Assembly: GCA_021297975.1 (NCBI GenBank)
Contig: JAJTHO010000043.1
Coordinates: 1 to 6,382, forward strand
From: Alphaproteobacteria bacterium
GTDB taxonomy: Bacteria; Pseudomonadota; Alphaproteobacteria; JAJTHO01
Direction: 5' to 3'
DNA: 6,382 bases
Made by a program: the position numbers and the translations under genes
Notes under the pieces: generated by a model
What the model was told of the DNA's origin: nothing
What the model saw: only the letters and a program-made list of their open reading frames with translations
Databases searched by the model: none
Shown here: piece after piece, positions 1 through 6,096 of the stretch
Layout of the letters: every line of letters starts with the position of its first letter
How positions within the stretch are numbered: position 1 is the stretch's first letter

Positions 1-1
1 A

Positions 2-325
2 ACCGCACGCGCGCAGATTGAATCGTTTAACAGCCAGATTAAAGCCGCGGAAGTGGCGCTGGATGGGGTGCGGCAAGAGGCCGTGGTTGGCTCGCGCACC
101 GTTATTGATGTTCTCGACGCTGAACAAGAACTGCTCAATGCCCGTGTGAATCTTATCCGCACCGAGCGTGAGGAAGTGGTTGCGCAATACACATTGCTGT
201 CGGCGATTGGCCGTCTGAATGCTGCATCACTCGCGCTGCCGACCACGCTTTATGATGCAAAAACAGAGTTCGACACGGTTAAAGGCCAGTGGATAGGCTT
301 TGCCGATACCGATACGGTTGACTAG
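2..325 (+). CDS. TolC-family outer membrane efflux protein, C-terminal fragment
   Basis: This is the last 107 or so residues of a TolC-type outer-membrane channel subunit of type I secretion and tripartite efflux systems. The frame is open from base 2 to the TAG at 323-325, so the true start lies upstream of the window. The segment SRTVIDVLDAEQELLNARVN is the conserved long helix of the second OEP repeat of the family. It is followed by an alpha-helical stretch ending in YTLLSAIGRLNA and a short polar tail that ends in FADTDTVD. In known TolC proteins this region forms part of the periplasmic helical barrel and the end of the second repeat. The GTG at 53 is an internal codon, not a start, because homology continues upstream of it. 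The gene is followed 60 bases later by popZ, a conserved alphaproteobacterial neighbour. The substrate and partner transporter cannot be judged from this fragment. Confidence 0.9.
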   Translation, partial: TARAQIESFNSQIKAAEVALDGVRQEAVVGSRTVIDVLDAEQELLNARVNLIRTEREEVVAQYTLLSAIGRLNAASLALPTTLYDAKTEFDTVKGQWIGFADTDTVD

Positions 326-345
326 ACCCGTAGGCCGGTTACAAT
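318..345 (+). promoter_or_regulatory. Predicted sigma70-type promoter for popZ
   Basis: TTGACT (318-323) and TACAAT (340-345) are separated by 16 bases; each hexamer matches the consensus at five of six positions. The -35 box overlaps the tolC stop codon. Transcription would begin near 352, giving a leader of about 34 bases that contains the popZ Shine-Dalgarno GAGGGAG (372-378). This is prediction from sequence only, but it is the best -35/-10 pair I noticed in the window. Confidence 0.55.
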
Positions 346-385
346 GCCCTCCAGATAAGTAAGAAAAATCTGAGGGAGACACCCC

Positions 386-1411
386 ATGGCTGTGGCCGCG
401 ATAAAAGAAGAACCATCCATGGAAGAGATTCTGGCATCTATTCGCCGGATTATCTCAGAACAAGACGCACCGCCCGCGGCGGCTCCTTCAGGCGAGGCCT
501 ATGCCCGCGCTGTTGAAGCGACCGACGATGTTTTAGAACTCACCACCGTGGTAAACGATGACGGCACGCTCTCTGAAATCGGCCAAGCTGATTTTCTGGT
601 GGATGAGCAAGCGGGGGACACCTCTTTTTCCGCTGCACTGGCAGAGCAAGACGCCGCCGCAACCGTTCTGGAGGCCGCAGAAAACAGCGCCGCACCGACA
701 AACGAGTTCGCGCTTGCTGAAACCGCGTTCGAACCTTCCTTTGAAGCCGCCCCCACAGAGGACGCAACGGCTGAAAGCGCCTTTGCCGCCATTGTATCTG
801 AAAATACCGATAATCTTGATAACGCGGGTGATTTTAATGCCAGCGACGCAGACCCCTTTGCCAGTGACAGTTTCAGCAGCGGTGAGATAAGCATCGGCGC
901 GGGTTTTGACGAGGATACCAGCGAGGCCAGCGCCAGCGCTGATCCTTTTGCCAGCAGCGAATCATTCAATGACGCGCCCGCTTGGAATGCAGAGCCGGCG
1001 CCGATTGTTGATAGTCCGTCACCGTTTTCCAGCACGCTGGATGATGCGTTTCCTAGCGCTCCCGCTGCGCCAGAGCCGGTTGCAAAAGCCGCGCCCAGCC
1101 GTCCCGCGCCGCAAACCAATGCTTTTGATGAGGATGCTGACATGGCCTTGCTATCCCCTGCTGCCATTGCGGCGTCTGTTCAATCGCTCGCCGAACTTCA
1201 GCGCGCTCAGGAGCGCCAGCAGCAAGGCGACACAACCGCCGCGCTTGGTGCTGATTTCCGCGTCGCTAATACCCCCGGCAGCCCGACGCTGGAGGATTTA
1301 ACCCGCCAGATGCTCAAGCCCTTGCTGCAAGACTGGCTCAACAGCAACCTGCCGGATATTGTTGAGCGCATCGTGCGCGATGAAGTCGAACGGCTGACGA
1401 AAAAGGTTTAA
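386..1411 (+). CDS. popZ: PopZ-like polar organising protein (DUF2497 family)
   Basis: PopZ assembles into a polar matrix that anchors the ParB-bound origin and recruits cell-cycle regulators in alphaproteobacteria. The product is 341 residues. Residues 8-27 carry the conserved N-terminal helix (PSMEEILASIRRIISEQD), which in the family binds client proteins. The middle (about 28-285) is a low-complexity, acidic, Ala/Pro/Ser/Phe-rich linker with repeated DPFAS-type units, expected to be disordered. The last 40 residues (about 302-341, from LEDLTRQMLKPLLQDWL through the VERIVRDEVERL helix) match the C-terminal oligomerisation helices. The ATG at 386 has a good Shine-Dalgarno, GAGGGAG, 7 bases upstream. 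The linker looks longer than in Caulobacter PopZ, whose total length I recall as about 177 residues. It follows tolC, as in Caulobacter, but valS, the usual downstream neighbour there, is absent. The identification rests on both conserved ends and is strong. Confidence 0.93.
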   Translation: MAVAAIKEEPSMEEILASIRRIISEQDAPPAAAPSGEAYARAVEATDDVLELTTVVNDDGTLSEIGQADFLVDEQAGDTSFSAALAEQDAAATVLEAAENSAAPTNEFALAETAFEPSFEAAPTEDATAESAFAAIVSENTDNLDNAGDFNASDADPFASDSFSSGEISIGAGFDEDTSEASASADPFASSESFNDAPAWNAEPAPIVDSPSPFSSTLDDAFPSAPAAPEPVAKAAPSRPAPQTNAFDEDADMALLSPAAIAASVQSLAELQRAQERQQQGDTTAALGADFRVANTPGSPTLEDLTRQMLKPLLQDWLNSNLPDIVERIVRDEVERLTKKV

Positions 1412-1417
1412 GCCGCC

Positions 1418-1762
1418 GTGCCGCATTTGATTTTAGAGCATGCCGCGCCGCTGGCCGAACGCCTTGATATTCCCGCTGTTTTAAAACAGCTCCACGAGAC
1501 GCTGTGCGCCCAGCCGACTGTGGGCGCGAAAGATGTGAAAAGCCGCAGTGTGCCCTCGCTACTATACTACACCGGCGAAAACCCAAAGCCCGAAAGCCTG
1601 TTTGCGCATGTTGAGGTGCGGTTATTAGAAGGCCGCTCGTGGGCTGAAATCAGCGTGATTCAACAGGCAGTGGTGGCGGCGCTGAAGAAGAATCTTCCCG
1701 ATGAGGTGGTGCGCACCGTTGAAATCCGCGAGATGCGCCGGGCTTTTTATTATAAAGAGTGA
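1418..1762 (+). CDS. 5-carboxymethyl-2-hydroxymuconate delta-isomerase family protein (tautomerase superfamily)
   Basis: This 114-residue product resembles the CHMI (HpaF/HpcD) branch of the tautomerase superfamily, small trimeric cytoplasmic enzymes that use the N-terminal proline exposed after Met removal as catalytic base. The sequence starts MPHLILEHA, so Pro2 is present. It also shows the family-like SRSVPS region (Arg43), FAHVEVRLLEGRS (62-74) and a C-terminal helix/strand ending REMRRAFYYKE. The start is GTG at 1418; Pro must follow the initiator for activity, which supports this choice. The ribosome site is weak (AAGG about 11 bases upstream), and the gene sits only 6 bases after popZ, suggesting translational coupling and a shared promoter. 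CHMI acts in homoprotocatechuate degradation, but no other gene of that pathway is visible, so the true substrate may differ. Family call is confident, substrate is not. Confidence 0.85.
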   Translation: MPHLILEHAAPLAERLDIPAVLKQLHETLCAQPTVGAKDVKSRSVPSLLYYTGENPKPESLFAHVEVRLLEGRSWAEISVIQQAVVAALKKNLPDEVVRTVEIREMRRAFYYKE

Positions 1763-1801
1763 GCAGGGCAAAAGACGCGCTTCAACCTGCCCTCAACCTA
1801 C

Positions 1802-1830
1802 TTGCGTCAATCTAGGATAGGCTCTACATA
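1802..1830 (+). promoter_or_regulatory. Predicted promoter for yggT-folD, implying a leaderless start
   Basis: TTGCGT (1802-1807) and TACATA (1825-1830) are spaced by 17 bases. The expected transcription start, about 7 bases after the -10 box, falls on or next to the ATG at 1837. No Shine-Dalgarno sequence lies in the proper window before that ATG (the nearest AGGA ends about 20 bases upstream). Together these suggest a leaderless transcript, a common mode in alphaproteobacteria. The hexamers are only moderate matches. Confidence 0.4.
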
Positions 1831-1836
1831 TCCTTC

Positions 1837-2124
1837 ATGATTCCTGTCATTAACCTCATCGTCAATATCATCAACGTTTTCCTGCTGTTTTTGTTCATCC
1901 AGATTGCGCTGCACTGGTTGATTTATTTCGGCAAGGCCAACCCGCGCAACCGCTTGGTGTATGGCTTTAACGACATCGCCTATAAGATAACCGAGCCGGT
2001 ATTAAAGCCCTTTCGTAGGCTTCAGGCGCGCCATTGGCCGAGCATGCAGGCCGATTTATCGCCCATTGCCCTGATGCTGGCGCTCTATTTCTTTGTTGAT
2101 GTGTTGCGTTTGCTTGTGCACTAA
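1837..2124 (+). CDS. YggT family inner-membrane protein
   Basis: A 95-residue membrane protein of the YggT family. A hydrophobic segment at about residues 4-31 and a second at about 74-94 flank a cytoplasmic or periplasmic loop. The loop carries the family signature ITEPVLKPFRR (51-61), with the usual acidic-proline and basic residues. This is the single-repeat form; the E. coli protein is a tandem duplication of about twice the length. Function is not settled; members have been linked to osmotic tolerance and to cell division or plastid nucleoid organisation (YlmG relatives). The ATG at 1837 is favoured because it begins the first membrane segment and fits the promoter at 1802-1830. Only 9 bases separate it from folD, whose ribosome site overlaps the yggT stop, so the two genes are probably translated from one message. 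As I recall, many alphaproteobacteria have a DUF167 gene between yggT and folD; none is present here. Confidence 0.88.
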   Translation: MIPVINLIVNIINVFLLFLFIQIALHWLIYFGKANPRNRLVYGFNDIAYKITEPVLKPFRRLQARHWPSMQADLSPIALMLALYFFVDVLRLLVH

Positions 2125-2133
2125 GGATTCCCG

Positions 2134-3006
2134 ATGACCCAGCCCGTTGTTCTTGATGGAAAACTGCTCAGCGCCAAGATTCGCTCTGATTTAACCGGCG
2201 CGGTTGCGGGCTTTGTGAAGGCCAAAGGGGTGAAGCCCGGCCTAGCCGTTGTGCTGGTGGGTGAGCACCCCGCAAGCCAAGTCTATGTGCGCAACAAAGC
2301 CAAGCAAACCGTTGAAGTTGGCATGGAGAGTTTTGAGCATAAATTGCCGGAAACAACGCCGCAGGCCGATTTACTGGCGCTTATTGATAAGCTTAACGCG
2401 GACAGAGCAGTTCACGGCATTCTCGTGCAATTGCCGCTACCGGCTCATATTGAGGCGGGCAAGGTTATTAACCGCATTCATCCCGATAAGGATGTGGACG
2501 GGTTCAGCGCGGTGAATGTTGGGCGGCTCTCGATTGGCATGGACGGCTTTGTGCCATGCACGCCGCTCGGTTGCCTAAAACTCCTACATCATTATGTGCC
2601 GAATGGTCTCGCGGGTAAACACGCGGTGGTGCTGGGGCGCAGCAATATTGTCGGTAAGCCCATGGCGGCGCTGCTGCTGCAAAACGACTGCACGGTGACG
2701 ATTGCGCATTCCAAAACAAAAGACCTAGCCGCTATTACGCGCCAAGCCGATATCCTCGTTGCGGCCATTGGCCGGACAAAGTTCGTTACGGCGGATATGG
2801 TTAAGCCCGGCGCGGTGGTGATTGATGTGGGTATCAACCGCGCTGCGGGTGCGAACGGTAAAGATGTATTGGTGGGCGATGTTGATTATGCGGCGGTGTC
2901 TGCCGTTGCCGGCGCGATAACGCCCGTTCCCGGCGGCGTGGGGCCCATGACGATTGCGTGTTTGCTGAGCAACACGCTCGATGCCGCCATGCGGATTGTC
3001 CCATGA
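2134..3006 (+). CDS. folD: Bifunctional methylenetetrahydrofolate dehydrogenase / methenyltetrahydrofolate cyclohydrolase
   Basis: FolD interconverts 5,10-methylene-THF, 5,10-methenyl-THF and 10-formyl-THF using NADP in the cytoplasm, feeding purine and formyl-methionyl-tRNA synthesis. The 290-residue length is normal. The catalytic YxxxK motif is seen as Y51-VRN-K55; the conserved VQLPLP stretch gives Q99; KDVDGF gives D122. The Rossmann signature GRSNIVGKP lies at 168-176 and the C-terminal PVPGGVGPMT at 264-273. All expected active-site residues are present, so the gene looks functional. The ATG at 2134 has TAAGGA (2122-2127) six bases upstream, overlapping the yggT TAA stop, which points to coupled translation. 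Its own TGA overlaps the ATG of the broken rfbF gene as ATGA (3003-3006), so the sugar cassette is fused to this housekeeping operon. Confidence 0.97.
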   Translation: MTQPVVLDGKLLSAKIRSDLTGAVAGFVKAKGVKPGLAVVLVGEHPASQVYVRNKAKQTVEVGMESFEHKLPETTPQADLLALIDKLNADRAVHGILVQLPLPAHIEAGKVINRIHPDKDVDGFSAVNVGRLSIGMDGFVPCTPLGCLKLLHHYVPNGLAGKHAVVLGRSNIVGKPMAALLLQNDCTVTIAHSKTKDLAAITRQADILVAAIGRTKFVTADMVKPGAVVIDVGINRAAGANGKDVLVGDVDYAAVSAVAGAITPVPGGVGPMTIACLLSNTLDAAMRIVP

Positions 3007-3564
3007 AAGTTGTTATTCTTGCCGGCGGTAAGGGCACGCGGCGAAGATTGGCGCGTCACCATCGTTGATACCGGCGAAGACACGATGACCGGCGGGCGGA
3101 TTAAGCGCGTTGGTATGTATCTCGATGATGAGCCGTTTTGCATGACCTATGGCGATGGGCTCAGCAACGTGAACATCAGCGATTTGCTGCGCTTTCATAA
3201 ACAAAGCGGCAAGCTCGCAACGCTAACAGCGGTGCAGCCCTTGGGGCGCTTCGGCGCATAGGAACTTCAGAATGAGCAGGTCACCCGCTTTGTCGAAAAG
3301 CCGATAACCGAAAACGGCTGGATTAACGGCGGTTTTTTTGTGCTGCAACCGGAAGTGCTCTCCCTCATTGATGGCGATGAAACCTTCTTTGAGCTGGAGC
3401 CGCTGCAACGCCTCGTCGCCAAACAACAGCTTGCCGCGTTTCAACACGAAGGCTTCTGGCAACCGATGGATACCCTGCGCGAAAAAATGCAGCTCGAATC
3501 CTTATGGGATAGCGGCAAAGCGCCGTGGCATGTCTGGAACAAGCCGCTGTCAAAGGCGGCCTGA
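3003..3564 (+). pseudogene. rfbF: Glucose-1-phosphate cytidylyltransferase, disrupted by internal deletion and amber codon
   Basis: Intact RfbF makes CDP-glucose from glucose-1-phosphate and CTP. The ATG at 3003 overlaps the folD stop and encodes MKVVILAGGKGTR, the family N-terminus with the nucleotide-binding GGxGTR loop. After 3041 homology jumps about 77 residues ahead, to EDWRVTIVDTGEDTMTGG in a different frame (codons from 3043), so roughly 230 bases, including the catalytic RPKPM segment, are missing. From 3003 translation stops at 3066-3068 after 21 codons. In the shifted frame homology runs through FCMTYGDGLSNVNIS (metal-binding Asp region) to GRFGA, meets TAG at 3259-3261, then resumes in the same frame with ELQNEQVTRFVEKP, NGWINGGFFVL and FWQPMDTLRE to the TGA at 3562-3564. 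The family has Leu at the TAG (GRFGAL), so TTG to TAG is the simplest change. That TGA overlaps the rfbG ATG. Identity is clear; whether the damage is biological or an assembly error is not. Confidence 0.9.
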
Positions 3565-4625
3565 TGACACCGGCATTTTGGGCGGGTAAAAAAGTTCTGG
3601 TCACGGGGCATACCGGGTTTAAGGGTGCGTGGCTCTGTCATTGGCTGCTGGGAATGGGCGCGAAGGTAAGCGGCTTAGCGCTTGAGGCGTCACATCCCGA
3701 TGCCGTGTTTACCCGCACGGGACTCAAACAAAAACTCACCGCACACACTGTTGTTGATATTCGCGATGCCGCCGCAACCAGCGAAGCGATACGCGCCGCC
3801 GCACCGGATATTGTGCTGCATCTCGCGGCGCAGGCGCTCGTGCGCGAAGGCTACACCGCGCCGATTGAAACCTATGCCGTGAACGTGATGGGGACGGTGC
3901 ATGTGCTGGATGCGCTCCGCGCCGTGCCGTCTTGTAAAGCCGCCGTTATCATCACAACCGATAAATGCTATGAGAACACCGGCTGGGTTTGGCCGTATCG
4001 AGAGACCGACCGCCTCGGCGGCCATGATCCGTACAGCAACAGCAAAGCCTGTACCGAGTTAGTGGCGGATGCCTACCGCCGTTCTTTTTTAACAGCACAA
4101 GGCCTCCGCCTCGCAACGGCGCGCGCGGGCAACGTTATCGGCGGCGGCGATTGGGCGAAAGACCGGCTGATTCCCGATGCGGTCATGGCCTTTCGGCGCG
4201 GCGAATCGCTGACCGTGCGGATGCCCCATGCTATTCGCCCGTGGCAACATGTGTTAGAGCCGCTGGCGGGGTATTTGCTGCTCGCGGAAAAACTCTTTAA
4301 TGCCGACGCGGCCATTGCGCCCGCGTATAATTTCGCCCCGGATGAGGTGGCAACGGTTGGGGAAGTGCTGGACATCTTCAAAACCGCTTGGGGGCAGGGC
4401 GCAGCCTGGCACACAGACAGCAGCGGCATCGGCGCCTATAAAGAAAGCGCGATTTTGAAACTCGATGCGAGTCTTGCGAAAGCCGATTTGAATTGGCAGC
4501 CGCGTTTATCGCTTAAGGCCGCGTTAGACCTTACAGCGGCGTATTACAGTAAAGAGACAACACCGGGCGCAGATCTGGCCGCGCTGATACACCAGCAGAT
4601 TCGTGACTATACACCATTCTTATAA
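3564..4625 (+). CDS. rfbG: CDP-glucose 4,6-dehydratase
   Basis: RfbG is an NAD-dependent extended SDR enzyme that converts CDP-glucose to CDP-4-keto-6-deoxyglucose, the branch point to CDP-dideoxy and branched sugars. The 353-residue product has the N-terminal Rossmann loop TGHTGFKG (14-21), the characteristic form of this family. It also has LHLAAQALVREGY (85-97), the catalytic Thr region TTDKCYEN (131-138) and the Tyr/Lys pair Y157-SNS-K161. The segment RAGNVIGGGDWAKDRLIPD and the motif HAIRPWQHVLEPLAGYL are strong family signatures. Start: ATG 3564 begins MTPAFWAGKKVLVTG, matching the usual N-terminus, and overlaps the rfbF TGA as TGATG. An upstream in-frame GTG (3525) would only read rfbF tail sequence out of frame. 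The gene is intact, but its translation may depend on ribosomes finishing rfbF, which is now interrupted. Confidence 0.96.
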   Translation: MTPAFWAGKKVLVTGHTGFKGAWLCHWLLGMGAKVSGLALEASHPDAVFTRTGLKQKLTAHTVVDIRDAAATSEAIRAAAPDIVLHLAAQALVREGYTAPIETYAVNVMGTVHVLDALRAVPSCKAAVIITTDKCYENTGWVWPYRETDRLGGHDPYSNSKACTELVADAYRRSFLTAQGLRLATARAGNVIGGGDWAKDRLIPDAVMAFRRGESLTVRMPHAIRPWQHVLEPLAGYLLLAEKLFNADAAIAPAYNFAPDEVATVGEVLDIFKTAWGQGAAWHTDSSGIGAYKESAILKLDASLAKADLNWQPRLSLKAALDLTAAYYSKETTPGADLAALIHQQIRDYTPFL

Positions 4626-4644
4626 CCTACCCCTTGTCCACGGT

Positions 4645-4759
4645 GTCATCCCGACCAAAGCCGCGTTGCGGCTGCGTGGAGGGATCTCCCCCAGAATAAT
4701 AAGGAGATTCCTCGACGGCACAAAACCTAAAGGTTTTGTTGGCTCGGAATGACGTCATT
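4645..4759 (+). repeat. Palindromic intergenic repeat with terminal inverted repeats and internal hairpins
   Basis: Imperfect terminal inverted repeats, GTCATCCCGACC (4645-4656) and GGCTCGGAATGAC (4741-4753), bound a structured block. Inside are a perfect hairpin AGCCGC-GTT-GCGGCT (4659-4673), a near-perfect 14-base inverted pair GTGGAGGGATCTCC (4676-4689) with GGAGATTCCTCGAC (4703-4716), and a second perfect hairpin with 9-bp arms, ACAAAACCT-AA-AGGTTTTGT (4720-4739). The pairs nest like a cloverleaf. The right edge continues into a 12-base perfect palindrome AATGACGTCATT (4748-4759). Such GTCATYCCGA-ended elements recur as dispersed non-coding repeats in many bacterial genomes, and the size suits a MITE or palindromic element. 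No coding sequence or clear target-site duplication is seen. Neither hairpin is followed by a T-run, so I do not call a terminator, though the structure could affect read-through from rfbG. Confidence 0.75.
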
Positions 4760-4834
4760 AAAAATAACAGGCGGCAAACAAGGCTTAAAAACAGTTGTAA
4801 CCCCGGCCACTTTTAGCCAAAACAACAGCACGGA

Positions 4835-6096
4835 ATGATAAAGGAACCTATCGCTGTGACTGCTGATGTGCACTGCCGTTTATGCCAAACGCCGCTGACG
4901 GAAACGCTGGTGGATTTGGGGATGACGCCGCTGGCGAATTCCTATCTGCCGATAGAGACCCACGAACAGGAAGAGCCGTTTTATCCGCTCCATGCCCGCG
5001 TGTGCAGTTCGTGCTATCTGGTACAGCTTCCGGCGGTGCAGACATCGGCGCATATTTTTTCCGATTACGCCTATTTCTCGTCGTATTCCACCAGCTGGCT
5101 GGCGCACGCCAAAGCCTACACCGAAAAGATGACGCAGAACCTCAATCTTACCAAGGATTCCTTTGTCGTTGAGGTTGCCAGCAACGACGGCTATCTGCTG
5201 CAATATTTCACCGAGAACAGCATCCCCGTTTAGGCGTTGAGCCCGCGGCCAACGTGGCGGCGGTTGCGCGCACAAAAGGCGTGCCGACCGAGGTTGCCTT
5301 TTGGGGCAAGGATACCGCGCAGCGGCTCGCCCGTGAACACCGCCCGGCAGACCTCATTGCCGCTAATAACGTGATGGCGCATGTGCCGGATGTGAATGAT
5401 TTTGTCGCTGGGTTTCGGGAGATGCTGGCACCAAACGGCACGATAACGGTTGAGTTTCCGTGGCTGGTTAACTTACTGCGCTACAACCAGTTTGACACGA
5501 TATACCATGAGCATTTTTCGTATTTCTCGCTGCACACCGCCGCCGCGCTGTTTGAACGCCAAGGGCTAAAGCTGTATGATGCCCAAGAGCTGCCGACCCA
5601 CGGGGGGTCTTTAAGGATTTATGGCTGTCATGCGGCGGCGGCAAAGCCCAAAAGCGCGGCGCTGCTGGCTTTGGAACAGCAGGAGCGGGCGTTTGGTATC
5701 AACACCCTTGCGGCCTATCAAGGTTTTGCCGCGAAAGTGCGCCGCGTTAAAACTGGCCTGCGGCGCTTTTTTCTGGATGCGGCCAGTGCCGGCAAAACCG
5801 TTGCTGGATACGGCGCACCGGCTAAGGGCAACACGCTGCTGAACGCCTGCGGTATCGGCAAGGACGACATCCTGTTCACGGTTGACCAAAGCCCGCATAA
5901 GCAAAACCATGTCCTGCCCGGCACGCATATTCCCATTTTCGCGCCGGAAAAACTGCGCACCGCAAAGCCCGATTATGTGCTGATTCTGCCGTGGAATTTA
6001 GAGGCCGAGATTACGGCCAAGCATGGCTATATTCGCGAATGGGGCGGGCGGTTTGTTGTGCCGATTCCGGATGTTGTGGTGCGCGATGCGGCTTGA
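4835..6096 (+). pseudogene. SAM-dependent sugar C-3 methyltransferase, interrupted by a -1 frameshift
   Basis: The family (zinc-binding Methyltransf_13, SAM fold, C-terminal Methyltransf_14; TylC3, NovU, KijD1) methylates C-3 of nucleotide-linked 4-keto-deoxysugars. The first part has the zinc pairs CRLC (14-17) and CSSC (57-60) and the SAM loop VEVASNDGYLL (from 112), then stops at TAG 5231-5233. Homology continues without a gap in another frame from GGC at 5233 (GVEPAANVAAVA) to TGA 6094-6096, including YHEH (224-227 after repair), whose Tyr, Glu and last His are implicated in catalysis in KijD1, and GYGAPAKGNTLLNACGI (from 325). The junction reads GTTTAGGC where GTTTTAGGC would restore Val-Leu-Gly, so one T is missing from a T run. 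The repaired product is 420 residues from ATG 4835, or 413 from GTG 4856, which has the better ribosome site. It lies between rfbG and rfbC. It may be a real lesion or a homopolymer error. Confidence 0.88.
4840..4845 (+). promoter_or_regulatory. Ribosome binding site favouring the GTG 4856 start of the methyltransferase
   Basis: AAAGGA lies 10 bases before an in-frame GTG at 4856, which would start the protein at MTADVHCRLC just before the zinc motif. The upstream ATG at 4835 has only CGGA immediately before it, and its extra seven residues lie outside the conserved domain. The site therefore argues for the shorter start, though the ATG is not excluded. Confidence 0.4.

Noticed and set aside
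499..1167. Long open frame on the - strand opposite popZ (222 codons)
   Set aside because: Ala/Ser-rich composition mirrors the low-complexity popZ linker, no domain or ribosome site is seen, and popZ on the + strand has clear family motifs.
1765..1793. Inverted pair AGGGCA / TGCCCT after the tautomerase gene as a terminator
   Set aside because: Only a 6-bp stem with a 17-base loop and no following T-run; too weak to call.
3010..3261. Separate 83-residue protein beginning at TTG 3010
   Set aside because: Only the part after about residue 11 has homology, and that is the middle of RfbF; the start lies inside the rfbF N-terminus read in another frame.
3259..3261. Programmed stop-codon read-through or amber recoding in rfbF
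   Set aside because: The same gene also has a large out-of-frame deletion, and no structure or other recoded gene supports it; annotated stops elsewhere in the window include a normal TAG ending the tolC gene.
4720..4739. Strong hairpin as rho-independent terminator of rfbG
   Set aside because: The stem is good but is followed by TGGCTCGG rather than a T-run; it is better explained as an arm of the palindromic repeat.
4748..4759. TGACGTCA as a transcription-factor binding site
   Set aside because: The octamer is a eukaryotic CRE sequence by chance; no bacterial regulator is implied from one copy.
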